Made by a program: the position numbers and the translations under genes. This document shows, piece after piece, positions 35,626-47,170 of a stretch of DNA of 60,000 nt; position 1 is the first letter of the stretch; each line of letters begins with the position of its first letter. The stretch comes from Hydractinia symbiolongicarpus (taxonomy: Eukaryota > Cnidaria > Hydrozoa > Anthoathecata > Hydractiniidae), in assembly GCF_029227915.1 (NCBI RefSeq), contig NC_079876.1, positions 6,574,001 through 6,634,000 of the forward strand, given 5' to 3'. The notes under the pieces were generated by a model. That model was not told where the DNA came from and did no database searches. It saw only the letters and a program-made list of their open reading frames with translations.

Positions 35626-37220
35626 TTGCTTATTGAACAGAAAGTTAAAACGTTTCTGTAGCTCAAATGGAAGCTTTTTAACACTCTATAACCGTCTATG
35701 TTGTCCCTCCTGGAAAAAATTGACAGGGTAAATTTATTGGAATTAATGACTAACCACATAAAATATAGATCACTACTTTTTGTGGCCAAGACAACAGAAT
35801 TGAAAGCACTGTTTTTCATTTGGAAAGTACAAATTGTATTTAAAAATTTGCCCAAGCTTGCCATCATACTTATGGATTTTTTAGCCATTTGACACGCATA
35901 CTAATCTACCATACTGAACACAAAAGTTACGAAAAACAAGAAATTTGATTAAGGTCTATTATGTGGTTTCTTAAAGGGTCATTCAAGAGTAGTTTCATAA
36001 CTTAACATTACCACATTATTGTAAGCTCATGAAACACAATGGGTTGTAAAGAAAATGATGAAGCCCTAAATATTTTTTATCCTTTTTAAATATTTTTATA
36101 TGTCCAAACTTAATCTCCCAGAAACAATAATTACATTAACGGTCGCCACCATTGAAGTCCACTTGCTCATTTGTGACTTCACACGTCGTACATAGCTCAC
36201 TTCTTGAAAAAATTATTGCAAGGTTCGAGTGTTGAAGGATTTAACAACATGCGAGAGTAGGTAAACAAAGTAGAACGTCCAGGTAAAGGCACCGTTTGAT
36301 AAAATAGTTCAGATTTAGAACATATATCAGTAAAAAGATGTTAGTAGCAACAACAGTACAAAAGTTTTTAACCACAAATGAGCAAGTACCTTTAAGAATG
36401 AAGAGGTATATTTTCCCCTGTTAGTTTTGGATTGGTGACTTTTTATTTCCTCGATGCAACAATAAAAGAAGCAACTTGAGCTTTAGGGAATATTTAAAGA
36501 TCGTATAATAAAAGAAAGAGTTTTGTTAATACTTTATGGATTGAACTTTCTTCTTCTGACTGTAGCTAGAGGTAGCTAGCTAATGATTCCATTGAAGGAT
36601 GACAACAAAAAATATTTTTCATGGTGGCCACAGGCACCAAAAAGTAATTTAGTTACCTAGCTACATCAAACCAAGGAAAAAACGTAAAAATAACTTTCAC
36701 ATCATCCATACCTTTGCAACTCACTTTTCTTCTGCTGTATGAAAAGGATACCACAAACATGCCAATTCATGCTGATAATTTGGTACTTTAAAATCTTCTT
36801 TTTATTGAAGCCATAAATATAACACGTTTTTGCGCATTATAAACGGAAGATGCTTTATCCAAAATGCGATTCCGTGGTTTTAAATTTAAATTATTATTAG
36901 AATTACGTCATTCCAATAAGACGTATTGTTGCGGAATTCGCGGAAAAAGCCTGGAGGCACACGCACGTGTTTTTGAGATTTTGTATACCGTTGAAGCTTT
37001 CAACTAAAATAAACCTTTCGAACTGTAATCATCGTTCAATAATCGAAATAAATAAAACGAATAATGAAAATCTAGATGGTAAGTTGTCTAAGTTTTTTTT
37101 TTATTATTCTTGGATATTATAAAGAAAAAATAAAAGCTAGAAATAAATCAAAATCGAAAATTTTTTTCCACTGGATAGTTTGTAGATTGTAAAGAAAAAC
37201 AGAAATATATATTCGAATCC

Positions 37221-37314
37221 ATGGAAGATGTCGATGTAGCAGTTAGAAATCTCGAGATAAAATCATTACCATTTCTCTCTGTTTATCAAAAAGATAAATC
37301 ATTCGGAGTTGCTG
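37221..37314 (+). CDS. Candidate first coding exon
   Basis: ATG at 37221 starts MEDVDVAVRNLEIKSLPFLS, ending GTTGCTG|GTGAGT at 37314, a strong donor in phase 1. An upstream GGTAAGTT near 37079 could be a 5'UTR donor. No family is recognised. It lies inside the inverted-repeat-bounded element and is probably the 5' end of that element's gene, but the downstream exon was not found. Confidence 0.4.
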
Positions 37315-37555
37315 GTGAGTTTTAAGATATAACAAGAAGCCCTGGGGGCTCTAAGAATTTCCGCGCGCTACCAAAATATTTGATGAAAACCTGCTAATTC
37401 GTTGTGTTATTGTGCCAAACATTCGAAGGGGTTTGGTGCATGAACCTCTGAAGATAAAGCCCATCAGTGACATTATATCTTACAACAAACGCAAACAAAA
37501 CGAAACGTGTCATATTAAACTCACATTTTAAAAGAAATTGCTAACAAAAAATACA

Positions 37556-38680
37556 GGGGTGACAAAAAATCAAACTTTTGTACCATCATCATTTTCAGCA
37601 TACTTTATTTGTTAACCGTGCCAGATTTAGCCGAAAATGAAGTGGTTTTAATTTTTGGACCAATTTTGGTCTAAAATGGCATTTAGGTGACAAAAATCAA
37701 AATTTTGATGTCACCATTATGTTCAGCATACTTTTTTTGTTAACTTTGCCAATTTTTGTTGAAAATGAAGTAGTTTTAATTTTTGGACCAATTTTGGCCT
37801 AAAATGGCATTTAGGTGACAAAAATCAAAATTTTGATGTCACCATTATGTCAGCATACTTTTTTTGTTAACTTTGCCAATTTTTGTTAAAAATGAAGTAG
37901 TTTTAATTTTTGGACCAATTTTGGCCTAAAATGACATTTAAGGTGGCAAAAAACCGAAATTTTGATGTCACCATCATGTTCACCATACTTTTTTTGTTAA
38001 TTGTGCCAAAATTTGTCAAAAATTAAGTAGTTTTAATTTTTGGACCAATTTTGGCCTAAAATGACATTTAGGTGACAAAAATCAAAATTTTAATGTCACC
38101 ATTATGTTCAGCGTACTTTTTTTGTTAACTTTGCCAATTTTTGTTAAAAATGAAGTAGTTTTAATTTTTGGACCAATTTTGGCCTAAAATGGCATTTAGG
38201 TGACAAAAATCAAAATTTCGATGTCACCATTATGTCAGCATACTTTTTTTGTTAACTTTGCCAATTTTTGTTAAAAATGAAGTAGTTTTAATTTTTGGAC
38301 CAATTTTGGCCTAAAATGACATTTAAGGTGGCAAAAAACCGAAATTTTGATGTCACCATCATGTTCACCATACTTTTTTTGTTAATTGTGCCAAAATTTG
38401 TCAAAAATTAAGTAGTTTTAATTTTTGGACCAATTTTGGCCTAAAATGACATTTAGGTAACAAGAAATCAAAATTTTGATGTCACCATCATGTTCAGCAT
38501 ACTTTATTTGTTAACTGTTCCAAATTTTGTTGAAAATAAAGTAGTTCTAATTTTTGGACTAATTTTGGCCTAAAATGACATTTAGGTGACAAAACTCAAA
38601 ATTAATATGTCACCATTATGTTCAGCATACTTTTTTTGTTAACTGTGCCAAATTTTGTCGAAAACAAATATCAATTTTGG
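37556..38680. repeat. Satellite array, 127-130 base unit, about nine copies
   Basis: The anchor AATTTTTGGACCAATTTTGG recurs at 37651, 37778, 37905, 38035, 38163, 38290, 38420 and 38549, giving spacings of 127,127,130,128,127,130,129. Units share GTGACAAAAATCAAAATTTTGATGTCACCAT, an internal inverted repeat centred on the AAAATTTT. Variants come in a fixed order (ATGTCAGC, then GGTGGCAAAAAACCG with TTCACC, then TTCAGCGTAC), so the array has a trimeric unit of about 385 bases. Confidence 0.95.
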
Positions 38681-38999
38681 CCTGAAGCGTCAATACTAGA
38701 CTTCCCAGTAGTTAAGGAGCTTGGGTACGAAGTTTACATCTGTGACGGTCCAACGTGAAATCCCAGGGTCGATTTTTTCTCAAAAAATGCTCCGAAAGAA
38801 AAAAACGACGGTTTTAAAGAATTTCCTACGCCTTCGGGCGCGGAAATTCAATAAAAAAATTGATCTTTTGACCAAGAGAAACAAAAAGCAGTAGTTTTCT
38901 TTAAAAAAGAAAATCTTTGTGTGTGTTACAAACTTAATTTTTTGGATATTAATTTGAAAAATCACAAGATTCTCTTCGAAGATATCAAGAACAAGGAGT

Positions 39000-39540
39000 C
39001 ACCAAATCCTTTGGTCCGGAACTCCTTTTTTGTGATTGTTGGAAAAAAACCTTTTTGGTACAAAGTTCTGTCCCGACTAATAACTACAAGGCTTGTTTGG
39101 GTGACGAAAACAACTATCCGTCATGTACTTGCTTGGATTGGCGTAAAACCTTGTTGCCCTGTAACCACATCCTATCCGTCATTAGTGGCAATGTCGCAGA
39201 TGTATCCTGGAAATCTTTATCGTCGCGATACACTTTATCTCCTTTTTTTTATTTTGGATCATGAAGTTGTTAGCAACGATTTTATTGACATTAATGATGT
39301 CGAAACCGAGTCCGTTTTAATGGACTCGGTGGATGGAGGAAGACAATTTGGTCGTGGAAAGACCAAAAGTTATAGGATCAACATATTTAAGTAAGAAATT
39401 CCAACCTCTCCCAAAACCAAAACCAAAAAAATCGGCGTTTTCGGGAAGAGTCGGTTTGGCTGCTGAAAAAAAGTTTTCATCCATAATCAACATTTGTCTC
39501 TCAAAAAGAAGAAAATCATGCGACGTCTGTGGTTGAAGAG
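39000..39540 (+). pseudogene. SWIM-type zinc-finger protein remnant
   Basis: The frame through 39055-39264 has YPSCTCLDWRKTLLPCNHIL, i.e. the C-x-C-x(n)-C-x-H SWIM zinc motif, then WKSLSSRYTLSPFF. At the T8 run near 39240 the reading shifts to another frame (DHEVVSNDFIDINDVETES), and again near 39335 to VERPKVIGSTYLSKKF-QPLPKPKPKK. The order SWIM, W-x-S-L-S-x-x-Y, acidic linker, basic tail fits SWIM/MULE-like transposon proteins. Two frameshifts make it a pseudogene. Confidence 0.65.
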
Positions 39541-40199
39541 TTCCCTGAATACGATCCATCTGTCATTACCAATGGAGCAGGAGCAGTTTAATGACGCTGC
39601 TGCTCAACTACCAATAAAATCTGGGTAAATGGCGGATCTGGGTAATAAGTGCGTCTAAAGGAAGCCATATTTAATGCCGAAGTATTTTAAATAAGAGTTA
39701 ATTTTAAAATTTTAAACCACGGAATGGCATTTTGGATAAAGCATTTTCCATTATAAACGTTCAAATTTCTTATAGTGTGCTTTCAAAAAAAAGGTACAAC
39801 CTTTCCAACTCGAAATATTAAGTGAAAAAGCATACCAACTAAGCCAATTATTATCAGGACTTGGTATGAGCTATGTATTTGTGTTAGGTCTGTAAAATAC
39901 ACGGTAATTCAAATTAGCTGATAGCCGTTTTCTGATTGCTTGAGTGTACTTCCCAGTATTTCGCTTCCGGCAAACGGTAAATCGGTAAATAACGGGGGAG
40001 GAGGGGGGGGCGGGGTAGCGGAAAGCACTTTATGGAAGGATCCATATAGTCTGTGAACATGTCGTATACTTGAACCTCCAACACAACCTCACCTTTACCC
40101 GACATTGTCGTATTCCTTCCCTCACGACAGCTCAACTGAATCCGACACGCGACGTTAAACAAATTATCAACGTTGTGATGTTGTTAATACATACTACTG

Positions 40200-41045
40200 C
40201 ATAACGTAACATCTTTGTAATATACAGTAATACACTGTAGTACTTAGTTATATGCCGCATTGTATACTGTAGTACTTAGTAATGTGCCGTATTACTTTGT
40301 AGTATCCAGTAATGCACTGTAATACCTTGTAGTAGTATACAGTAACATACTGTAATAATCTTGTAGTATTCGGTAATATACTGTAATACCTTGTAATATT
40401 CGGTAATATACTGTAATACCCTGTAGTATTCGGTAATACACTTTAATACTTTGTAGTATTCAATAATGCACTGTAATACCTTGTAGTATCCAGTAATACA
40501 CTGTAATACCTTGTAGTATTCGGTAATACACTGTAATACTCTGTAGTATTCAGTAATACACTGTAATACCTTGAAGTATTCGGTAATATACTGTAGTGCC
40601 TTGTAGTATTCGGTAATACACTGCAATGCCTTGTAGTATTCAGTAATACACTGTAATACCTTGTAGTATTCGGTAATATACTGTAATACCTTGTAGTATT
40701 CGGTAATACGCTGTAGTACTTTGTAGTATTCAGTAATACACTGTAATACCTTGTAGTATTTAGTAATATACTGTAATAAGTAGTATACTGTAATACCTTG
40801 TAGTATTCAGTAATACACTGTAATACCTTGTAGTATTCAGTAATACACTGTAATACCTTGTAGTATTCGGTAATACACTGTAGTACTTAGTAACATCTAA
40901 CTGTAATATTTTGTAGTATTCAGTAATACACTGTAATACCTTGTAGTATTCGGTAATACACTGTAGTACTTAGTAACATCTAACTGTAATATTTTGTAGT
41001 ATTTGGACACTGTAATACTTAGTAACATACTGTAATACACGTAAT
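40200..41045. repeat. 30-base minisatellite, about 27 units
   Basis: The consensus CTGTAATACCTTGTAGTATT followed by CGGTAATACA repeats with a 30-base period, two units per 60-base line over most of the array, with some 20-base deletions and larger rearrangements after 40760. Each unit contains an imperfect palindrome (GTAATAC...GTAGTATT). A 10-residue periodic frame on the minus strand is a by-product. Confidence 0.97.
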
Positions 41046-41319
41046 AGATCTTTCACGGTTGCGCAAAGCATTCTGGGTATTTTTCTTTCCCGGCGTGGGT
41101 TGGATCACATATCACATGAAACGTTGGCTGCAGATACAGATATGGATACAGATACAGATAATCTTTTCTGAGAAGGAAAGTTTACAAAAATTGAACTGAA
41201 TAAATACAAGGAAGTATTAACAAACTATCACAACCGCCAGGGGACCTCTCAAAATAGCCCGAAGGCCAGTTAAAAGAGGCGAGTAGGACCTTGTAAAATC
41301 TCTGAACTAGTTCTGGTTG

Positions 41320-41478
41320 CATGCAAAAAAAAATGTACAAACTTCAATACTGCAAGAGCTCTGATTGCTCATGAGCAAAAAGCAGAAGTAAAAGCCACTG
41401 CTGAATCTACGATTTGCTTCTGCGTAACATGCGAAAAGACATTTGAATCAGACGATGCGCTAATGCAAATGTTTGGAA
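41320..41478 (+). CDS. Possible exon with degenerate C2H2-like fingers
   Basis: The frame reads ACKKKCTNFNTARALIAHEQ and CFCVTCEKTFESDDALMQMF, then GGAAG|GGTAAGTC. Each half has a C-x(2-4)-C pair, but the second lacks the expected histidines. There is a good donor, but no acceptor or partner exon was found. Confidence 0.25.
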
Positions 41479-41946
41479 GGGTAAGTCGGTTTAAAAAAAA
41501 ATGAAACAAATACCCTTATTTGGTTGGTTCGTTTCTTATGTAATTTTGAACGTTTTTTTCTTCCTTTGAAATTCGAACTGTACATTCTAATTTAAGTAGT
41601 TGTGTAGGAAAATTTGTCATTGGTATTCCATCTATCATGTGTAAAATTTGATTATTGCTTTAAGACGAGAATAGAATCCATGTAATAAAATGGATACTGA
41701 CTGGTTTTGATCCTGCCCTATAAAATACAAAGCCATTTGTCAGGGCACAGACCTTGGAGCATGTGCAGTAACTTTGACCTTCAGGAGGAGAAAATCCCTC
41801 TGACAACTACAACAAAAAAGCTTTAAAAACGTTCCTTTAAAACAAAACTTTGGCTACAAGAAAGAGTAAAGCTAAATCTGTAACCTTAAATTTTGATGAA
41901 GTTGGATTTAAAAGCAATCCAGTGCAAATCCCTAGAGACAAAATTA

Positions 41947-42264
41947 GGGGCCTTCCAAAAATTTTGGTCCCCATTAGTGGGATATCTCCGCTAAGATTTG
42001 GACCCCCCCTCTTTTAGCGGATTTCCGTCCGTGAAATACATACATTCGGATAAATCTTAGAAGGCTCAGGGGCGTGTTTTGTAGATAAAATTTATCGGAA
42101 TTGATGACATGAGGAATTATGCTCGCGAACGACGAAGAATTTTCAGGCCGCAAACAAATTTTTGAAATTTCTCAATCGTTCGCGAAATCTTTTTTCAAAC
42201 TTCAGACCCTCCTTTTAGCGCCGATATCCCACTAACGGGGCCCCAAAAAATTTTCAAAGGCCCC
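41947..42264. mobile_element. 318-base MITE with TTA target duplications
   Basis: The left end GGGGCCTTCCAAAAATTTTG ... AGTGGGATATC-CGCTAA is mirrored at the right (TTAGCGCCGATATCCCACTA ... TTTTCAAAGGCCCC), giving about 50-base inverted repeats. TTA flanks it at 41944-41946 and 42265-42267. The TTA duplication suggests mobilisation by a Harbinger-type transposase. Non-coding. Confidence 0.75.
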
Positions 42265-42267
42265 TTA

Positions 42268-43290
42268 GGGCTCAATTAGGAAACTCTGATTGTATTTCGG
42301 CCACAAGAACACAAATATTGCTCTCAACTGTTACTTACACAACTTCAGCTGCCATTTTCCTTTGTTGTCTTGCTATAATGGCAATGTTGATGCTTTGCGC
42401 ACTTTTTTCTCTTTAATCCGCCTACCCATCCTGTGCCCAAAAGGGACGTGGAAATAATTAAGAAGTGCGAGTATGTTAACTTTGACCTGCTTCTTCTCCT
42501 ATGTCGAAGTGAGCGCAACGAAGGTAATTAAATACACAACAGTCGAACACCCTACTTTCCACTGGCTATTTTGTGTCCCTCGTACATGAACTAACGATCC
42601 TCGTACAGGTGAATTTTAAAAATTACTCTCAAAGTGTTATAAACTTCATTCTACGTAAAAAAAATAATCACAATACAAAAAGTCGATCTTTTGTTATTCA
42701 TTTCATAAAAATTTCCGATTTGAATTAGCAAGTAAAGTGTTGTTTTGTTGGGGTAACATATGTATTTTAGACGCTCGTTAAAAAAGATGGTCGTCGCATT
42801 ACCGAGTAAACACTCCACACTCTTCCAAATTCTATGTTCTAGCTATTATCGTTAGTTATTATCATGGTAATCATTAGCATTCCTGATTGAAATTATTGAA
42901 AAGATTGAAATGTTGGTTTGTTATTTATTGCATTGAAGAGTAAATTCCAAGGAAACAGAATGAGTCTTGATTTTTTAATCCCAGAACGATATAATTGGAT
43001 AATATTTCACTAAATATAGTGTATACTGTATTCTCAAAATTCCCGGAAATAAGGCGCGGGATAGTAAATTCTACCGAAATTTTGCAGTTTTTATATTTTA
43101 AAGAATGGAGTGTTGTGCATTTACAGCGATCGCTATTCTGATGATTCCGTCAACTATTGTTTTTTCTCATCAACATTTTCTGGTGGTTCTCAACCAAGAC
43201 TACTCGTTCTGTCATAGTACTGCCGGTTTGCTGCTGGTTCTCTGGTTGTTCTACGGAGACTGGTGATTCGCTGCTTGTTCTGTGGTGGTT
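42268..43290. other. No supported gene
   Basis: The 43157-43390 stretch is an imperfect CTGGTGGTT/TTCTC repeat that gives open frames on both strands. No domain is recognised in it. Confidence 0.4.
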
Positions 43291-43329
43291 CTGCAGAGAC
43301 TGGTGGTTACCTGTTTTAGTTATTGCGGA

Positions 43330-43573
43330 AGTGGGAACATTGTCCATATTTTTACAACATTTATATCTGAGGAATAAGAAAAGGGCATGACATGATTCAC
43401 ATAACTTAGGCATAACCAAGGATCATTGGGCCTTGTTTAATGAAATAGGTATTCAGAAGTATAGATTTCATTGCAATTACAGTGGGACCACTCATCACAA
43501 GAATTGCTTAAAATTGCATGTCTGTTGTTTTTAACTGGTTTTCCACACACACTACAGGGAAACTGTGTCATTT
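43330..43573 (-). pseudogene. PHD-type zinc-finger remnant, probably from a retrotransposon ORF
   Basis: The minus strand from ATG at about 43573 reads MTQFPCSVCGKPVKNN, then CDEWSHCNCNEIYTSEYL, then a stop (TAA). The same frame then continues NDPWLCLSYVNHVMPFSYSS. C-x-x-C, C-D-x-W-x-H-x-x-C and p-W-x-C with M-P-F are the PHD layout of cnidarian and fish LINE-associated proteins. The last C-x-x-C has become C-L-S-Y, and a stop splits the domain. Confidence 0.55.
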
Positions 43574-43579
43574 ACACTT

Positions 43580-45860
43580 TAAACAGAAAAAGTAACAAAT
43601 AAGAAATCGACAAAAAATCGAAAGTAAAAGCGATCACAGAAAATGAGGAAAAAAGAGAAGATAAAAAACATCTACTTGCAAGAATTACTCCTGGCACCAT
43701 TTTAAACTGAAGTTATTACGATAGCAGAGAATCGGTGATGGGGCCGTCAAGATTGGGATCTATTAAAGATCAAAACTAAGGAGGCGTCCAGGGCCTCAAT
43801 CTTGGCAACATATGCATATTGTACCAGGAATTCCATGAAAAAAACAACACGCATGAAGCTATATTTGTGAATTTGCGCATGCATTTTTTTATTTTTTATT
43901 ATTCACTTATGGAGTGGTTCAAAAGTGTTAAATATATTAACGAAACACATTGCTTTGTCGTTAGAAGTAAGCTATAGTAAATATATGACAAAGAGAGGGC
44001 TTTGTTGTACCATGTTGTATTCACTGCGATCATCTACTCTTTTTTTTGCTATGTCAATCCGCCCCTCAACATGGCTGCAGACTATATTTTCACGGCAGGT
44101 TATATTTTCTCCATAACGATTCTATTTTTTACTAAAAGACATTTTTTTAAACTCCAGTTCCATTTCGATCTTTTGCTGCATACAATTCTTTTTTTGTACG
44201 CAAGATGCGTGTCCATTGATGTTTGAAAAAAGATTATCATTCCAATTTCTTTTAATTTTTTTTATAATTTGTTAGAATTTGTGCATATAATGTTTACAAA
44301 ATCAAGATTTTTAATTTTAAAAATGTTACCACAAGATTTTTAGTTGTGTAAATTCTCGGTGATCTGCTGTTATAAGACCAAAAAATAACTTTTTGAGGAA
44401 AATTATGAATATTGGTAAAATTTTCATATAAAAATTGATTCTTCCAGGATACAATTTCTGGCAACAATAAATTTTTTAACTGTTATACGTCATAATACGT
44501 AATAAAGCCATGCTATTAAAAAGTTTAAATTGATATGTTTTTTTTAGTTATCTGTTGAATAATAATTTTATAAAAAAATTAAAAAAATATTTTTTTGAGA
44601 AAAACGTTAGTTTTTAAAATCTGATGTGGTGAAAAGTAAGCCAGAGTTGATTTTTTATATAAAGAGAACACTTTTTTAAAATATATTTTCTATCAACATG
44701 AAAGGTAGCTAATTCCATACTGAATACATGTTCCAAAAGAGCTAGTGCATTTGCATTTATTGTTGAAAAAAAGAGACAGTGTATGGCATCTTTTCAAACA
44801 TACCTGAGTTAAGCATATAATTAACTTTTTGTAGCCTTAGCTAGATTGGATTTTGTTAACTAATTATTTTAGTTAATCTTATTTTTTAAAGCAAGAAGAT
44901 TAGTGTTGTGTGCTCACTTAGTAGTAAGAATGCTTTGTCTTAAAAAGTTATTTTTTACATTTATGATACATTTATCTTTGATGTTAACATGCTTTATTAA
45001 ATAAAATACCGGTCATGCCACTTGAAATACAATTGCTCGGAAGATATTTTTTGTCTTGTATGAAAGAAATTTGTGAATACTTTAAGGCAAAAAATTCTAT
45101 TGTTCTTTGCTCACGTGATCATTATTGAGAAATCTTTAATGTTAGATGTGGTCTTGCTGGCTTTATGTTTATTGGTTGATTTTAATTCGGGTTTGCACTG
45201 GAAAATAAATATATAAGAAGCTCAATTTTAATATCTCCAAGAAAACTTAGTTAACTAGGCTAGAAATGTCTGAAATCTGGACAATCCTTGTTAAGTTTAG
45301 ACAGTGTAGAGATACTGTTAACTTGATACCATAATTATTCAAATAAATAGTCAAATTTTTATTTAGTATATTGACTTTCAGGAGGGACATATTATATGTA
45401 CAGGAAATATTGTCAGTTGAAATACCCTTAAGTTGAAGTGTATATCCCTCTCTTCAGTGAGCTAATTTCCTACCTTTTTTATTGTTGACTTGTGCTGAAA
45501 AATTAAACAAGCAACACTAAATTTCGGAAAATTTTATGACCCATTTCAATTTATTACCACTTCTCATATTAAACAAAATCGTGGAGTGGTGGAATTAGTT
45601 TTACAGTGTAATGATTTTAAAAACTAGGTAAATTTCTGTTGTTTTAATTTAATGATGATGCACAATGTTTTTTTTGTTCACAACTCTTTTTGGGATTCTT
45701 CTGTTCTAATTTATACTTTGCTTTTTATGTTAATCAATTTGGTGGTAATGGCAGTTTGGTTTGATTTTTGCTTCTTTACCTTTTTTTTGTATTTCTAATG
45801 CAGGTAATACCCAACATAACTTTGGTGATAATAATTCTTGGAAGAGTGGGATAAGGAATT
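43580..45860. other. AT-rich, no supported gene
   Basis: Short T-rich frames only (43925-44226), with hydrophobic low-complexity translation that is typical of chance frames. Nothing else noted. Confidence 0.5.
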
Positions 45861-45867
45861 TTTCATC

Positions 45868-45915
45868 ATCAACATCATCATTCTCGGCTTAACGCCTGTT
45901 GGACGGTGTATATTG
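45868..45915 (-). mobile_element. LINE 3' end, minus strand
   Basis: The reverse complement reads ACCGTCCAACAGGCGTTAAG then CCGAGAATGATGATG, nearly the same as the last bases and tail of the LINE copy at 16880-16935 but with an internal ~18-base deletion. Only the extreme 3' end remains. Confidence 0.75.
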
Positions 45916-46020
45916 TATTATTGTTCTGGTAACAAAATTAGTTTTGTATAAATGCTGATATGTGTGACCTTTTGTATTTCTATGTTATGTTATTTAAAAA
46001 ATATTTCTATAGTTGTAAAA

Positions 46021-46094
46021 CCATGAAAATTATTGGTTCGAATCCAATCCATCTTTAAAAGGTGGTAGTTCAAATGGAAGAACAACATGGTGTG
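46021..46094 (+). tRNA. tRNA-like sequence with halves in swapped order (3' half first)
   Basis: 46022-46055 forms a tRNA 3' half: CATGA (39-43), AAATT variable, T-arm ATTGG-TTCGAAT-CCAAT, acceptor CCATCTT. It is followed by TTAA-like linker bases and then a 5' half at 46059-46094: acceptor AAGGTGG (pairs with CCATCTT, one G-U), U8-A9, D-arm GTTC-AAATGGAA-GAAC, ACATG, U33 and anticodon GTG. All usual invariant positions are present; only pair 27-43 mismatches. Either a circularly permuted tRNA gene or the junction of two tandem tRNA-like units. The anticodon would read histidine codons. Confidence 0.4.
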
Positions 46095-46599
46095 TAATTA
46101 GTTTCATACAGCAACAAACAATAATGCAAATCAATTCAAAATTTATTACAAACAAAAGTTTAAAGAAAAGAGGTAAAAAAGAAAGCAAGGAATTTATTTG
46201 GGATATACGTTCAGTTATTCAGGTTTTGCTGAGCTATAGTAACTAGTTGTTGCCATGTGAAAATCAAATCTAATAAGTAAAATTTAGTTGAAAAATAATT
46301 TTTGAGGAAACTAATTTATCACACCGCCGTTTGTAACATGTAATTGGTAATAATGTAATAATGTAATTGAGCCTTCAAAGATGGATATGTTTTGGATAAA
46401 GTAGCAGATTGGATTAATGAATAAAAGATGCTGAGTAAAATTGCTAAAACAGAGTCGCAAGGGGCATATAGTAGCTGGCTACAAGCATAAATTAACGTAC
46501 TGTATGCGAACATACCACACATTAATTATCGGAAGAAGTACTCGTAGTTATTGAATTCGAATTAATACCAGCACTGACGGGATGTATTAAAGTAAAAAA

Positions 46600-47170
46600 A
46601 AAGAGAGCCAACTGCTGTCACTCCCAATTAAACTTGGTGGTCTTACCAATATTCTAAAACTTGTCACCAATAACTGAATATCTTGGTAAACAAATAAAAC
46701 AACAGACTCGACAATATGAAGAAGATCCAGAATTAAAACAAAAGAAAACCAATCAAACAAAATAAATTGCTAAGATTAGTGTCATTCTCGATCATTTCAT
46801 GTTACTCAAATGAGTACGCAGGAAGTCAGAATAAACGACATCAACCAGGAAGCAGTGTATCTAGTCGACTGACTACCTTTAAGGAACGAAGGATACACAA
46901 TTACCAAGCTATGCTTCTGGGCTCCGATTCAAATTTCAAGTTCACAATTAATTATGCTTTGTCGTGCAAAAAATGTGGCTTCGTTTCGCTTAGACATAAT
47001 GAAATCCGTAATGTCACGGGGATGTAACTAAAAGAAGTTTGTCAGATGTACGCATTGAACCGTGTCTACAACAGTTACCTGGTGAACCATTCAACGAGTG
47101 GACAGCGAATGTTTCTCAGGAATCGAGAGTTATGTATGCACAAGAGGTTTTTGGAACACTGGTCAAATAG
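46600..47170 (+). pseudogene. C-terminal remnant of a cnidarian-type retroelement polyprotein
   Basis: Frames in succession give YLGKQIKQQTRQYEEDPELK (about 46675-46745), then INYALSCKKCGFVSLRHNEI and RNVTGM, then after a stop SDVRIEPCLQQLPGEPFNEW and TANVSQESRV. HALSCKKGGF-x-SLRHNEIR, IEP-x-LQ-x-L-x-GE and T-A-N-x-x-x-E-A-R are the hallmark end of a repetitive reverse-transcriptase protein I associate with cnidarian genomes. Several frameshifts and stops show decay. Confidence 0.65.

Larger units (their letters stand above)
36832..39766. mobile_element. Candidate 2.9 kb element bounded by ~50-base inverted repeats, holding satellite and SWIM gene remnant
   Basis: Left: ATGCTTTATCCAAAATGCGA then TTCCGTGGTTT (about 36849-36880). 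The reverse complement of 39700-39766 reads ATGCTTTATCCAAAATGCCA then TTCCGTGGTTT; overall about 45 of 52 positions match. Between them lie a plausible first coding exon (37221), a satellite array and a SWIM zinc-finger pseudogene. Target duplications were not identified. SWIM domains occur in MULE-type transposases, so a MULE-like DNA transposon is possible, but no catalytic core was seen. Confidence 0.5.

Noticed and set aside
35469-35888. 139-codon minus-strand frame
   Set aside because: Its middle runs antisense through the tRNA-derived SINE head at 35550-35625, so the open frame is likely chance. No family was recognised.
38690-38790. Possible tRNA-derived SINE after the satellite array (AGTAGTTAAGGAG and a B-box-like word)
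   Set aside because: The B-box match is poor and no stem structure could be drawn.
40276-40626. 116-codon minus-strand frame with ten-residue repeats
   Set aside because: It is the translation of the 30-base minisatellite, with no start context, splice sites or domain. The periodicity comes from the DNA repeat.
40200-41045. CRISPR-like regular repeat array
   Set aside because: The units are contiguous tandem repeats with no unique spacers, and the genome is animal.
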